This document shows positions 17,389 through 25,748 of a stretch of 64,000 nucleotides of DNA, piece after piece (the stretch's first letter is position 1; every line of letters begins with the position of its first letter). The notes beneath the pieces were generated by a model. That model saw nothing but the letters and a program-made list of their open reading frames with translations, searched no databases and was not told the origin of the DNA. The stretch is taken from the NCBI RefSeq assembly GCF_016772315.1, contig NZ_CP053482.1:2604001-2668000 (forward strand), in the 5' to 3' direction. Both the position numbers and the translations under genes were made by a program. This DNA is from Thiothrix subterranea. Lineage in GTDB: Bacteria; Pseudomonadota; Gammaproteobacteria; Thiotrichales; Thiotrichaceae.

Positions 17389-17413
17389 CCTTTCATCTGC
17401 CTCAGATGAAAGG
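17389..17413. repeat. Perfect hairpin inside the RT coding sequence
   Basis: CCTTTCATCTG and its exact complement CAGATGAAAGG are separated by 3 nt, within codons for SLSSASDER near the RT C-terminus. An 11-bp perfect stem in AT-rich coding DNA is unusual. Confidence 0.5.
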
Positions 17414-17584
17414 ATAGAACATTTTTTCAACATGCGAATAAGTCATATAATCAAAGAATTGGAGCAAGATATAGGTGATGTGTCTTAAGGATTCATCTGT
17501 TTTTAATTCAATGAAAAAGATAATCTGTAAAATGTAGTCATTATTATTTATTGATAGATGGACATAAGTAGAGTTTGAAGGTTC

Positions 17585-17648
17585 TGTCATCTTCCCTACA
17601 TCACATTCCCGACATTCCCCCGCAAACCCCTTTGTCGCACACCCAACA
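17585..17648 (+). promoter_or_regulatory. Two NifA upstream activator sites for nifB
   Basis: Two TGT-N10-ACA motifs, at 17585-17600 and 17633-17648, about 53-116 bp upstream of the -24/-12 element. This is the established NifA binding consensus. Apart from these and the promoter, 17489-17766 holds no gene. Confidence 0.7.
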
Positions 17649-17700
17649 ACGAAACCCCAACTAACTGTAAATAAAAGAAAAATTATCTGATAGCGCTACT

Positions 17701-17716
17701 TGGCACGCAAATTGAA
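17701..17716 (+). promoter_or_regulatory. Sigma-54 promoter of the nifB operon
   Basis: TGGCACGCAAATTGAA: the -24 element is perfect, but the -12 element reads TTGA where TTGC is expected. Placement below two NifA sites and 51 bp before the nifB ATG supports it; the -12 deviation may weaken it. Confidence 0.65.
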
Positions 17717-17766
17717 CTACCCATGCAAACACCCTCACGAAACCCATTTCGTCACGGAGAATACGC

Positions 17767-19302
17767 ATGGAACTGACTGTTTTAGGGCAAAGCCAAACCA
17801 CCGCCCCCGCTGCCGGGGGCTGCGCCTCCAGCGGTTGCGGGAGCAACGACGACCAACTGAACCACCTGCCGGAACACATCCGCGCCAAGGTGCATAACCA
17901 CCCGTGCTACTCCGAAGAGGCACACCACCATTACGCCCGGATGCACGTTGCGGTAGCCCCGGCCTGCAACATCCAGTGCCACTATTGCAACCGCAAATAC
18001 GACTGTTCCAACGAATCGCGCCCCGGCGTAGTTTCCGAACTGCTCACCCCCGATCAGGCGGTGAAAAAAGTCATGACCGTCGCGGCGAACATTCCGCAAA
18101 TGACCGTGCTGGGCATCGCAGGCCCCGGCGACCCGCTCGCCAACCCGGAACGCACCTTCGACACCTTCCGCCAACTGACCGAGAAAGCGCCGGACATCAA
18201 GCTGTGCGTGTCCACCAACGGTCTGGCACTGCCGGAACTGGTCGACGAACTGTGCAAACACAATATCGACCACGTAACCATGACCATCAACTGCGTTGAC
18301 CCCGACATCGGCGCACAAATTTACCCGTGGATTTTCTGGAAAAACCGCCGCGTCTACGGGCGTAAAGGTGCGGAAATCCTCATCAAGCAGCAGCAAAAAG
18401 GGCTGCAAATGCTGGTCGATCGCGGCATTTTGGTCAAGGTCAACTCGGTCATGATCCCCGGTGTCAACGACAAGCATCTGGAAGAAGTCAGCAAAGCGGT
18501 CAAAGCCAAAGGCGCATTCCTGCACAACGTCATGCCGCTGATTGCCGAAGCCGAACACGGCACGTTCTACGGCGTGATGGGGCAACGCGGCCCGACCCAC
18601 GACGAATTGCAGGAACTGCAAGATGCCTGTTCCGGCGACATGAACATGATGCGCCACTGCCGCCAATGCCGCGCCGATGCGGTCGGGATGCTGGGCGAAG
18701 ACCGTGGTGATGAATTCACGATGGACAAAATCGAAGCCGTGGATGTCGACTACGCCGCTGCGATGGTCAAACGCGCCGAAGTCCACGCCGCCATCGAAGC
18801 CACCCTCGCCGCCAAAGCAAAGGCCAAGGTAGAGACGCAAAATCTTGCGTCTCTACAGACTGCGTTCGTTTCGCTGTCTTCCCTGACGCTGCCGAAAAAG
18901 GAATCCCGCCCAGTCCTGATGGCGATTGCCACCTCTGGCGGCGGCATCATCAACCAGCACTTCGGTCATGCGCGTGAATTCCTGATTTACGAAGCCAATG
19001 CCCACGACGTGCGCTTCATCAGCCACCGCAAAACCGACCTGTATTGCAGCGGCGATGAAACCTGCGGCGACGGCGAAAGTGTCCTGCAAAAAACCATCAA
19101 CGCGCTGAAAGGCTGCGAAGTGGTGCTGTGTTCCAAGATCGGCTACGAGCCGTGGGGAATGCTGGAAGAAGCCGGAATCATCCCCAATGGCGAACACGCC
19201 ATGGAAGCCATCGAAGACGCGGTTGCCGCCGTCTACAAGGAAATGGGCGAAAAAGGCTTGCTCGACAAGAAACCGGAAACCAAGCAACGCGCCACCGCGT
19301 AA
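17767..19302 (+). CDS. nifB: Nitrogenase FeMo-cofactor biosynthesis protein NifB
   Basis: A 511-residue radical-SAM enzyme that builds the NifB-co (Fe8S9C) core of FeMo-co. The SAM cluster motif CNIQCHYC is at residues 67-74, followed by [12 protein letters not shown] and MTINCVD. A C-terminal NifX/NafY-like domain (about residues 376-490, with [15 protein letters not shown]) is fused, as in many proteobacteria. Between the two, residues 355-364 ([10 protein letters not shown]) are encoded by a 28-bp palindrome inserted in frame. A glycine- and cysteine-rich N-terminus ([10 protein letters not shown]) precedes the core. A ferredoxin gene follows after 11 bp. Confidence 0.97.
   Translation: MELTVLGQSQTTAPAAGGCASSGCGSNDDQLNHLPEHIRAKVHNHPCYSEEAHHHYARMHVAVAPACNIQCHYCNRKYDCSNESRPGVVSELLTPDQAVKKVMTVAANIPQMTVLGIAGPGDPLANPERTFDTFRQLTEKAPDIKLCVSTNGLALPELVDELCKHNIDHVTMTINCVDPDIGAQIYPWIFWKNRRVYGRKGAEILIKQQQKGLQMLVDRGILVKVNSVMIPGVNDKHLEEVSKAVKAKGAFLHNVMPLIAEAEHGTFYGVMGQRGPTHDELQELQDACSGDMNMMRHCRQCRADAVGMLGEDRGDEFTMDKIEAVDVDYAAAMVKRAEVHAAIEATLAAKAKAKVETQNLASLQTAFVSLSSLTLPKKESRPVLMAIATSGGGIINQHFGHAREFLIYEANAHDVRFISHRKTDLYCSGDETCGDGESVLQKTINALKGCEVVLCSKIGYEPWGMLEEAGIIPNGEHAMEAIEDAVAAVYKEMGEKGLLDKKPETKQRATA
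18829..18856. repeat. Palindromic repeat family B inside nifB
   Basis: 28 bp with arms GTAGAGACGC and GCGTCTCTAC around AAAATCTT. It is read in frame as VETQNLAS plus flanking residues, in the linker between radical-SAM and NifX domains. Confidence 0.85.
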
Positions 19303-19313
19303 GGAGCTGCATC

Positions 19314-19592
19314 ATGGCATTACAAATCGTTGACGGCTGCGTGAACTGCTGGGCGTGCGAACCGCTCTGCCCCAGCCAAGCCATTTACGCCGCGATCCCG
19401 CATTTCCTGATCGACGCCAAGAAATGCACCGAATGCGACGGCGACTACGCCGACAAGCAATGCGCCAGCATCTGCCCGATTGAGGAAGCCATCGTGGACA
19501 GTCAGGGTGAAGCCCTGAACCCACCGGGTTCACTGACCGGGATTCCGCCGGAACGGTGGGAACAGGTGCGGGCGGAGATACAGGCGCGGTAA
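19314..19592 (+). CDS. fdxN: 4Fe-4S ferredoxin associated with NifB (FdxN type)
   Basis: A 92-residue ferredoxin starting at ATG 19314 behind AAGGAG. It has two cluster motifs, CVNCWACEPLCP and CTECDGDYADKQCASICP; the second has the expanded spacing seen in nif-linked 2[4Fe-4S] ferredoxins. Position directly after nifB supports a role in electron supply for NifB or nitrogenase. The gene is followed by three palindromes. Confidence 0.88.
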   Translation: MALQIVDGCVNCWACEPLCPSQAIYAAIPHFLIDAKKCTECDGDYADKQCASICPIEEAIVDSQGEALNPPGSLTGIPPERWEQVRAEIQAR

Positions 19593-19611
19593 CAGGATTG
19601 GGGCGTGGTGC

Positions 19612-19738
19612 GAAGAGGGCGACCAGCCGGTCGCCCCTACGTAACGTCCCCTGTAGGGGCGACCGGCTGGTCGCCCTCTTCTGCCAAAACCCAACACGTA
19701 ACGTCCCCTGTAGGGGCGACCGGCTGGTCGCCCTCTTC
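19612..19738. repeat. Palindromic repeat family A, three copies
   Basis: Copies at 19612-19640 (inverted), 19653-19681 and 19710-19738. The last two, with their AACGTCCCCT leaders, repeat with a 57-bp period. They separate fdxN from the next small gene and could act as a weak terminator or mRNA stabiliser. Confidence 0.85.
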
Positions 19739-19766
19739 TGTCGAAACCCAACACGAGGACACAGCC

Positions 19767-19922
19767 ATGCCATCACGTTTACTAAAATTCTTGCAGACCT
19801 TCCGCCGTCACGGACAGATCGACCCGGCACTCAAACGCGCCTACCCGAACCTGCCTAACTGCCTGCTCAAACGCCATTCCGCGCTGTTGAGCATGAGTCT
19901 TGCAGGCAACCGTCATGGCTGA
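19767..19922 (+). CDS. Small basic protein of 51 residues in the nif operon
   Basis: ATG 19767 begins MPSRLLKFLQTFRRHGQIDP and the frame ends at 19922, overlapping the flavodiiron start by 8 bp, which suggests translational coupling. The protein is arginine- and leucine-rich without a recognised domain. Overlap, conserved direction and a plausible start favour a real gene; function unknown. Confidence 0.5.
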   Translation: MPSRLLKFLQTFRRHGQIDPALKRAYPNLPNCLLKRHSALLSMSLAGNRHG

Positions 19923-21207
19923 CACCCTCCCGCTCAACGTTTCGACATGGAAGGAAGCGGTCGAATTCGCCCCCGGTGTCCACTGGATCGGCGCACTCGA
20001 CCCAACCTTGCGCACCTTCGACATCATCCTCAAAACCGCCAACGGTACGACGTACAACTCCTATCTGGTGCGCGGCAGCGAAGGTGTCGCCATTATCGAC
20101 ACGGTAAAGGAAGGCTTTGAAGACGAATTTTTCCACCGCCTCGAATCAGTAGCGCGTTACGACGAAATCAAAGTGATCGTGCTCAACCACCTCGAACCCG
20201 ACCACAGCGGTGCGTTGCCGGAACTGATGCGCCGCGCCCCGCAAGCCCGCTTGTACATTTCCACCCGCGCAACGACCATGCTCAAGGCGTTATTGCGCCC
20301 CAACCGCGAAGAGCCGTTTGAATACACCACTGTCACCACCAACGACCGGGTAAGCCTCGGCGACCGGCATTTGCGCTTCCTGCACACACCATTCCTGCAC
20401 TGGCCGGATACGCAATGCACTTATCTGGAAGAGGAGCAGGTGCTGTTTTCCGGCGACATTTTCGGCTGCCATTACTGCGATGTACGCCTGTTTAACGACC
20501 GGGTGGGCGATTTCCGCTTTTCGTTCGATTACTACTACGCGCACATCATGCGCCCGTTCAAGCAGTGGGTCATGGAAGCACTGGCGCTGATCGAACCGCT
20601 GAAAATGAAAATAGTCGCGCCGACACATGGCCCCATTTTGCGCGAACGCCCACGCCGTTACGTGGCGCATTACCGCGAGCTTTCCACCTCCACCCTTAGC
20701 CGCGAAATCGGCGACACCAACAAGTCACTGATCATTTTTTACATGAGTTCCTACGGTAATACGGCACGCATGGCAGAAGCGATTTACAGCGGTGCGGATA
20801 CGGTCGAAGGCGTGCGCGTATCGCTGTACGACCTCGAAGGCGGTGAAGTCGCGCCTTTCGTTGACTTGATTGAAGATGCCGATGCACTGCTGTTCGGCTC
20901 CCCCACCATCAACGGCGATGCCGTCAAGCCAGTGTGGGATCTGCTTTCTTCACTGGCGGTGGTGAATCTCAAAGGCAAAATCGGCGCAGCGTTCGGCTCT
21001 TACGGCTGGAGCGGCGAAGCCGTGCGCATGGTCGAAGACCGGATGCGTGGCTTGAAAATGCGCGTCCCGCGTGAAGGGTTGCGCGTCAAATTGATTCCAA
21101 CACAAGAAGAATTGGATGAATGCACAGGGTTGGGTAGAGAAATAGCCAACATTCTGGTGGGCAAGGAAGTGCAGCGCGGGGTCATTGAATTCAGTGACCT
21201 CACCTGA
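19915..21207 (+). CDS. Flavodiiron protein (A-type flavoprotein)
   Basis: A 430-residue protein from ATG 19915. The metallo-beta-lactamase part has the diiron ligand pattern NHLEPDHSG (H92, E94, D96, H97), FLHWPD and SGDIFGCHY. A flavodoxin domain follows from about residue 260 with the FMN loop SSYGNTARMAEAI and GSYGWSGEAV. Flavodiiron proteins reduce O2 to water or NO to N2O using FMNH2. Within a nif operon beside ferredoxins, an oxygen-scavenging role protecting nitrogenase is the likely function (inference). No rubredoxin domain is fused, so a separate donor is needed. Confidence 0.9.
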   Translation: MADTLPLNVSTWKEAVEFAPGVHWIGALDPTLRTFDIILKTANGTTYNSYLVRGSEGVAIIDTVKEGFEDEFFHRLESVARYDEIKVIVLNHLEPDHSGALPELMRRAPQARLYISTRATTMLKALLRPNREEPFEYTTVTTNDRVSLGDRHLRFLHTPFLHWPDTQCTYLEEEQVLFSGDIFGCHYCDVRLFNDRVGDFRFSFDYYYAHIMRPFKQWVMEALALIEPLKMKIVAPTHGPILRERPRRYVAHYRELSTSTLSREIGDTNKSLIIFYMSSYGNTARMAEAIYSGADTVEGVRVSLYDLEGGEVAPFVDLIEDADALLFGSPTINGDAVKPVWDLLSSLAVVNLKGKIGAAFGSYGWSGEAVRMVEDRMRGLKMRVPREGLRVKLIPTQEELDECTGLGREIANILVGKEVQRGVIEFSDLT

Positions 21208-21238
21208 CAACTGCGCCGCCAGACAATTTTTTAACTAA

Positions 21239-21541
<303 letters not shown>

Positions 21542-21556
21542 TTCAAGGAGAACAAC

Positions 21557-21904
21557 ATGGCATTAATTACTTTTTCTAGCCCCGAATACAAGGACAAAAC
21601 CGTGTACGCGGTGGCAGGCAGTTTCACCGAAACCGTGCTGAAAATTGCCAAAACCAACAAGATACCCATCCAGTTTTCCTGTGGTGATGGCGAATGCGGC
21701 ACTTGCGTGGTTAAGGTCACGCAACTGGGCGACAAAGCGCCGATGGGCTATCACCTGGAAGAGAAGGAAAAGACTGTCTTGCTGGAACTGGGCAAAATCA
21801 CCAAGAGCGAGATGGAAGACATGATCGTTAATGATTTGCCGAGCAAATGGCGGCTGGCTTGCCAGTTCATTCCGCGTGATGAGGATGTTTTGGTCGAGTA
21901 TTGA
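21557..21904 (+). CDS. 2Fe-2S ferredoxin resembling Shethna protein FeSII
   Basis: A 115-residue 2Fe-2S protein with CGDGECGTC and RLACQFI. Beyond the usual ferredoxin fold it has an insertion, GYHLEEKEKTVLLELGKI with KSEMEDMIVNDLP, which matches the lysine-rich loop region of the Azotobacter Shethna FeSII protein. FeSII binds oxidised nitrogenase and locks it in an O2-stable complex. The gene sits 15 bp after another ferredoxin. Assignment to FeSII is from recalled sequence pattern; a generic ferredoxin is the alternative. Confidence 0.75.
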   Translation: MALITFSSPEYKDKTVYAVAGSFTETVLKIAKTNKIPIQFSCGDGECGTCVVKVTQLGDKAPMGYHLEEKEKTVLLELGKITKSEMEDMIVNDLPSKWRLACQFIPRDEDVLVEY

Positions 21905-21922
21905 TTACCGACGTTGGGATGG

Positions 21923-22002
21923 GGGAGGGCGACCAGCCGGTCGCCCCTACATTGGTCTGTACGATTATCCCCCGTAGGGGCGACCGGCTGGTCGCCCTCC
22001 TC
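21923..22002. repeat. Palindromic repeat family A, head-to-head pair
   Basis: An inverted copy at 21923-21950 and a forward copy at 21974-22002. The pair lies between the FeSII-like gene and the convergent transposase gene and could form a large stem serving both as terminator. Confidence 0.85.
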
Positions 22003-22041
22003 TTCGTTGCCCTATCCCTTCCAATCCTCTCTCAATTTCCG

Positions 22042-22614
22042 CTATCGCACCACAAACAACGAATCCTCTTCCCACCGAACCGGGTTATTCTCAATATACG
22101 CGCTGAGTTCCTGCATGGAACGTTCGTCACGAATAATGTGTTCCCAATAATTACGTTGCCACACGGGTACTCTAGGAGTAGCGCGAAGCACATTGATCTG
22201 CTTGGTGACACTGGACTTAAAACCAGACATTAATGCGCCAATTGATGCGGACTTGGGACCTTTTACAGGGATATTAGTGTTGGGGATGGGCGACCAGCCG
22301 GTTGCCCCTACGTTGATGAAGACGATAGCGTGGAAGTGATTGGGCATTACCACAAATTCGCCCAATTCTATTTCTGTACGAATGTGAGCAGACGCTTGCC
22401 ATTCCGTCTGAACAATTTCTCCAAACTCGTTTAAGTGCATGACTCCATCACTAATTTCACCCAATAAGCATTCCCTGTGCTGGATGCAGAGCGTGAGAAA
22501 ATAAGCTCCCTGTTGTGAATAATCATAACCTTTCAGACGGATCGAACGTCGATGATGGATAGTCGGGTCGTAACGTAACATTGGCTTGTTTTTATAAATG
22601 GTAGATTCGCCCAT
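22042..22614 (-). CDS. REP-associated tyrosine transposase (RAYT, Y1/HUH type)
   Basis: A 190-residue protein with the HUH motif in MPNHFHAIV and the downstream conserved region VWQRNYWEHIIRDE with YIENNPVRW, characteristic of RAYT proteins that mobilise REP palindromes. Residues of the segment [12 protein letters not shown] are encoded by a family-A palindrome (22287-22311) lying in frame inside the gene. The gene is surrounded by at least eight family-A copies, so it is the obvious candidate for their mobilisation. Whether it is still active with the insertion is unknown. Confidence 0.87.
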   Translation of the reverse strand: MGESTIYKNKPMLRYDPTIHHRRSIRLKGYDYSQQGAYFLTLCIQHRECLLGEISDGVMHLNEFGEIVQTEWQASAHIRTEIELGEFVVMPNHFHAIVFINVGATGWSPIPNTNIPVKGPKSASIGALMSGFKSSVTKQINVLRATPRVPVWQRNYWEHIIRDERSMQELSAYIENNPVRWEEDSLFVVR

Positions 22615-22629
22615 TCTACCGAACCTCCC

Positions 22630-22864
22630 GAAAAAACCAACGTAGGGGCGACCGGCTGGTCGCCCTCTTTGGGTTTAAATCACCATGATTCTTCGCCCTC
22701 CAAAAAACCAACGTAGGGGCGACCGGCTGGTCGCCCTCTTTGGGTTTAAATCACCATGATTCTTCGCCCTCCAAAAAACCAACGTAGGGGCGACCGGCTG
22801 GTCGCCCTCTTTGGGTTTGAATCACCATATTGCAGAGAAGAGGGCGACCAACCGGTCGCCCCTA
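22630..22864. repeat. 71-bp tandem array of palindrome family A plus one inverted copy
   Basis: Three units start at 22641, 22712 and 22783, each a palindrome followed by TTTGGGTTTAAATCACC and a CGCCCTCC tail; the third is incomplete. An inverted copy closes the array at 22837-22864. The 382-bp stretch 22615-22996 contains only this array and the nifQ promoter. Confidence 0.9.
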
Positions 22865-22867
22865 CGT

Positions 22868-22883
22868 TGTGGGATTCACGACA
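22868..22883 (+). promoter_or_regulatory. NifA site upstream of nifQ
   Basis: TGT-GGGATTCACG-ACA fits TGT-N10-ACA. It begins inside the arm of the last palindrome copy and lies 63 bp before the -24/-12 element. Confidence 0.6.
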
Positions 22884-22945
22884 TTGTTCACTGGGTGGTT
22901 AAGGAAATAGACAATAATTACAAATGTTTACAAAAAAATGATGGC

Positions 22946-22961
22946 TGGCTTATTTATTGCA
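22946..22961 (+). promoter_or_regulatory. Sigma-54 promoter of nifQ
   Basis: TGGCTTATTTATTGCA has the GG and GC dinucleotides at correct -24/-12 spacing, 36 bp before the nifQ ATG. Confidence 0.65.
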
Positions 22962-22996
22962 TATTTAGAGTGAAACCGTATTGATAGGATGCAACC

Positions 22997-23572
22997 ATGA
23001 CCACCATGCCCAAACCGCCCAACCTCTTGCAAACCCACTACGCCTATCTCATGCAGCACCGCCGTGGTGAAACCAACGACCACCTGTTGGCAACCATGTA
23101 CGCTTCAGCCCTGTGCGGACAAGGGGCAATGCCGTTGCACCTCGGTCTGCCACTAGACATCTTCCGCAGCATGATGGCGTACCATTTCCCAACCCTTCCA
23201 CAATTACCGCTACCTGCTCACGTCGCATCGCTGGATTTTGCACGTCTGCCAGAACTTGATGACCTGCGCACCCTTCTCCAACAAAACCTCAGCCAACCGT
23301 CACCGATGGCAGGCTGGATGACCGAAATTGTTTGCGCTGGATGCACCGGCAATGATCACCTCTGGCAAGACCTCGGATTGTGGTCGCGCAAAGACTTATC
23401 CGCACTGATGCACGATAATTTCCGTCCATTAGCAGAACGGAACACCCAAGACATGAAGTGGAAAAAATTCCTCTACAAGCAATTGTGCAGCAGCGCAGGC
23501 ATCTACGTGTGCCGCGCCCCTTCCTGTGAAGTCTGTGTGGATTACGCCGCATGTTTCGCACCGGAAGCCTAG
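22997..23572 (+). CDS. nifQ: Nitrogen fixation protein NifQ
   Basis: A 191-residue protein ending in the NifQ cysteine signature C-x4-C-x2-C-x5-C (CRAPSCEVCVDYAAC), preceded by the conserved block KWKKFLYKQLC. NifQ carries an Mo-Fe-S cluster and supplies molybdenum for FeMo-co synthesis on NifEN. The length is usual. The stop overlaps the draG start region by 22 bp, suggesting a nifQ-draG operon driven by the sigma-54 promoter upstream. Confidence 0.93.
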   Translation: MTTMPKPPNLLQTHYAYLMQHRRGETNDHLLATMYASALCGQGAMPLHLGLPLDIFRSMMAYHFPTLPQLPLPAHVASLDFARLPELDDLRTLLQQNLSQPSPMAGWMTEIVCAGCTGNDHLWQDLGLWSRKDLSALMHDNFRPLAERNTQDMKWKKFLYKQLCSSAGIYVCRAPSCEVCVDYAACFAPEA

Positions 23573-24225
23573 TCACCGACCTCGAAACCGAGTTGCACAG
23601 CCTGCAACGGTCGGTTGCTGCCTACCTTGGTCTTGCGATCGGCGATGCCTTGGGCGCAACCGTGGAATTCATGACCCCCGCAGAAATCCGCCACGAATAC
23701 GGTACGCACAAGCAAATGATCGGCGGTGGCTGGCTGAAACTCAAACCCGGCGAGATCACCGACGACACCGAAATGAGCCTTGCCTTGGGCAACGCCATCC
23801 TTGCTGCGGGCAAAGTCGAACCCGCTAGTGTCGCCGAAGCCTTCAGCAACTGGATGCGCAGCAAACCCAAAGACATCGGCAACACCGTGCGCCGTGGCAT
23901 TGTGCAATACCGCCGCACCGGACAAACCACCATGCCGGAAAGCGAACACGACGCAGGCAATGGCGCGTGTATGCGCTGCCTGCCCATCGCCCTCGTCACC
24001 CTGCATTCTTCATGGACAGACGTGCAAACCGCCTCCCGCCTGCAAGCCCACACTACCCACCACAACCCGGTATCGGATGCAGGCACAGAATGCATTATCC
24101 ACATGCTACAAGCCGCCATCCTCGGCGAACCGCTAACAGAACTCGAATTGCTAGCACACTATGATACTCCCCATATTCTAGACCACTGACTAAGATAAGA
24201 GGATAGCAGCGAAAGGAGGCAAGAT

Positions 24226-24516
24226 ATGGCAAATGTGCGCAAACATCATACAGCGGAGTTCAAGGCGAAAGTGGCATTGGAGGCGATCAGGCAACAGAAA
24301 ACCACCAACGAACTGATCACCGCCTACGCCATCCAAGCGGCTCAGATCAGCACGTGGAAAAAACAGGCTCTAGCTGCCATCCCCTTGGCTTTTTCCAGTA
24401 AAAAAGACCGCGATCAACACAACCAGCAAGCGGAGATTGACGAGTTATACCGCCAACTAGGGCAAGTGGTTGCCGAACGTGATTGGCTGAAAAAAAAGTC
24501 GGCGGGTATCCATTAA
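24226..24516 (+). CDS. IS3-family transposase OrfA
   Basis: A 96-residue helix-turn-helix protein: RKHHTAEFKAKVALEAIR, QISTWKKQAL, then a leucine-zipper-like IDELYRQLGQVVAERDWLKK. It ends shortly after an A8 run (24490-24497), where a -1 frameshift would give the OrfAB transposase. Confidence 0.88.
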   Translation: MANVRKHHTAEFKAKVALEAIRQQKTTNELITAYAIQAAQISTWKKQALAAIPLAFSSKKDRDQHNQQAEIDELYRQLGQVVAERDWLKKKSAGIH

Positions 24517-25394
24517 CCCTAAGGAAAGCCTTGCTTGAGCCAGACAATGCGGCGTTTAGCTTGCGTCAGCAGTGTGGATTGTTGGGGATCAACCGCTCCA
24601 GCCTGTACTACCAGCCGCAGGGTGAAAGTGAGGAAAACCTGTTGTTGATGCGCTTATTGGATGAACAATACACCCAAACGCCCTACTACGGGGTGCTTAA
24701 GATGAAAGCACATTTGCGTACCTTGGGGCATGTAGTGAACGAAAAGCGGGTGAGGCGGCTATTGCGCACCATGGGTCTGGAGGCGGTTTACCAAAAACCT
24801 GACACCAGTAAACCGAACCCTGAACATGAGATTTTCCCTTACCTGCTGCGGGGTTTGGTGATTGACCGCTGCGATCAAGTGTGGAGTACCGACATCACGT
24901 ATATCCGATTGGCGCATGGCTTTGTGTACCTGATGGCAGTGATCGACTGGTACAGCCGTTATGTGTTGGGTTGGGCGATCAGTACCACGTTGGAAGCTGA
25001 TTTTTGCATTGAAGTGGTCGGCGAGTTATTGGATAGCGGGTCGTGTGAAATCTTCAACACCGATCAAGGCGCACAGTTCACGACACCACGATTCACGACA
25101 CCGCTGCTAAACAAAGGCATCCGTGTCAGCATGGATGGGCGGGGACGCGCACTGGACAATATTTTTATTGAACGGCTGTGGCGGACAGTCAAATATGAAC
25201 ATATTTATTTGCAGGATATACAGACGGTGCAAGAGGCAAGGACAGGCTTGCGGGACTACTTCCAGTTCTACAACCACCGACGCTTGCATCAGTCCCTCGA
25301 TTACAGCACACCGGCTGCTGTGTATTTTGCAGGGCGGCAGGATGGGCAAGGGAAGACAGATTTTTATCAACCAGCTTTTATTTTAATTTCTTGA
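24483..25394 (+). CDS. IS3-family transposase OrfB (DDE integrase domain)
   Basis: A 303-residue frame overlapping OrfA in -1. Catalytic residues: aspartate in WSTDITYI, aspartate in FNTDQGAQF, glutamate in NIFIERLWRTVKYE. The typical IS3 N-terminus region LGINRSSLYYQP and C-terminal YNHRRLHQSLDYSTPAAVYF are complete, so the element looks intact. Probably made as an OrfAB fusion via the A8 slippery run. Confidence 0.9.
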   Translation: MAEKKVGGYPLTLRKALLEPDNAAFSLRQQCGLLGINRSSLYYQPQGESEENLLLMRLLDEQYTQTPYYGVLKMKAHLRTLGHVVNEKRVRRLLRTMGLEAVYQKPDTSKPNPEHEIFPYLLRGLVIDRCDQVWSTDITYIRLAHGFVYLMAVIDWYSRYVLGWAISTTLEADFCIEVVGELLDSGSCEIFNTDQGAQFTTPRFTTPLLNKGIRVSMDGRGRALDNIFIERLWRTVKYEHIYLQDIQTVQEARTGLRDYFQFYNHRRLHQSLDYSTPAAVYFAGRQDGQGKTDFYQPAFILIS

Positions 25395-25748
25395 GATTTT
25401 GGTCTGGACAATGGGGAGTACCTTACACGAACTGGTGCAACGTTACCCCGTATTTGAATACCGCCAACGCCGCCGCGACAACCCCAGCGGCTACATCGTC
25501 GATACCCTGCAAGCCGTGTTTCAGTCACTGTTTTCCACCGACAACTTTGAAGCCGCGCTGGTCGATGTGGTCAACCGGGGTGGCGATGCCGACACCACGG
25601 GCGCAATCCTCGGTATGGTGGCAGGCGCACTGTACGGCGTAGACAATATCCCCACCCGCTGGCTGGAACGGCTCGACCCCAACATCCGCGCCCAATGCAC
25701 CCAACAAGCCCGCGCCCTTTACCAACTGGCACAACAAGGACACACCCC

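Larger units (their letters stand above)
15055..17488 (+). pseudogene. Reverse transcriptase (defence-associated type), split by an IS5-family element
   Basis: Codons 1-51 lie at 15055-15207 and the rest at 16274-17488. Deleting 1066 bp (element plus target repeat) gives one uninterrupted 455-codon frame reading ...NIDII-NKKVSNDGYN... RT motifs then fall in order: FPRIISIPTIRDRL (about residues 76-90), DVKNFYPSINH (135-145), GVPQGLSISN (189-198), and the catalytic RYVDDILVF (YVDD at 222-225), then FLGYKY and ITGCIF. No NAxxH motif of canonical retron RTs is visible. It is coupled to the SLATT gene. As it stands, the 5' part stops inside the IS, so no full protein is expected. Confidence 0.82.
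24166..25419 (+). mobile_element. IS3-family insertion sequence
   Basis: About 1254 bp bounded by imperfect inverted ends: ACTCCCCATATTCTAGACCA on the left and the complement of ACTCCCCATTGTCCAGACCA on the right (17 of 20 match). Two overlapping frames encode the transposase. No target duplication is visible at the draG junctions, so either it was lost or the element recombined after insertion. Confidence 0.85.

Noticed and set aside
14310-17488. Canonical retron (msr-msd plus RT)
   Set aside because: The upstream fold has closing repeats, but the RT lacks the NAxxH motif, and a SLATT gene lies between the RNA candidate and the RT. Kept as a general defence-RT candidate.
22630-22864. Possible CRISPR array (repeats with regular spacing)
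   Set aside because: The spacers between units are identical, unit period is 71 bp and the repeat is the dispersed palindrome; no cas genes are present.
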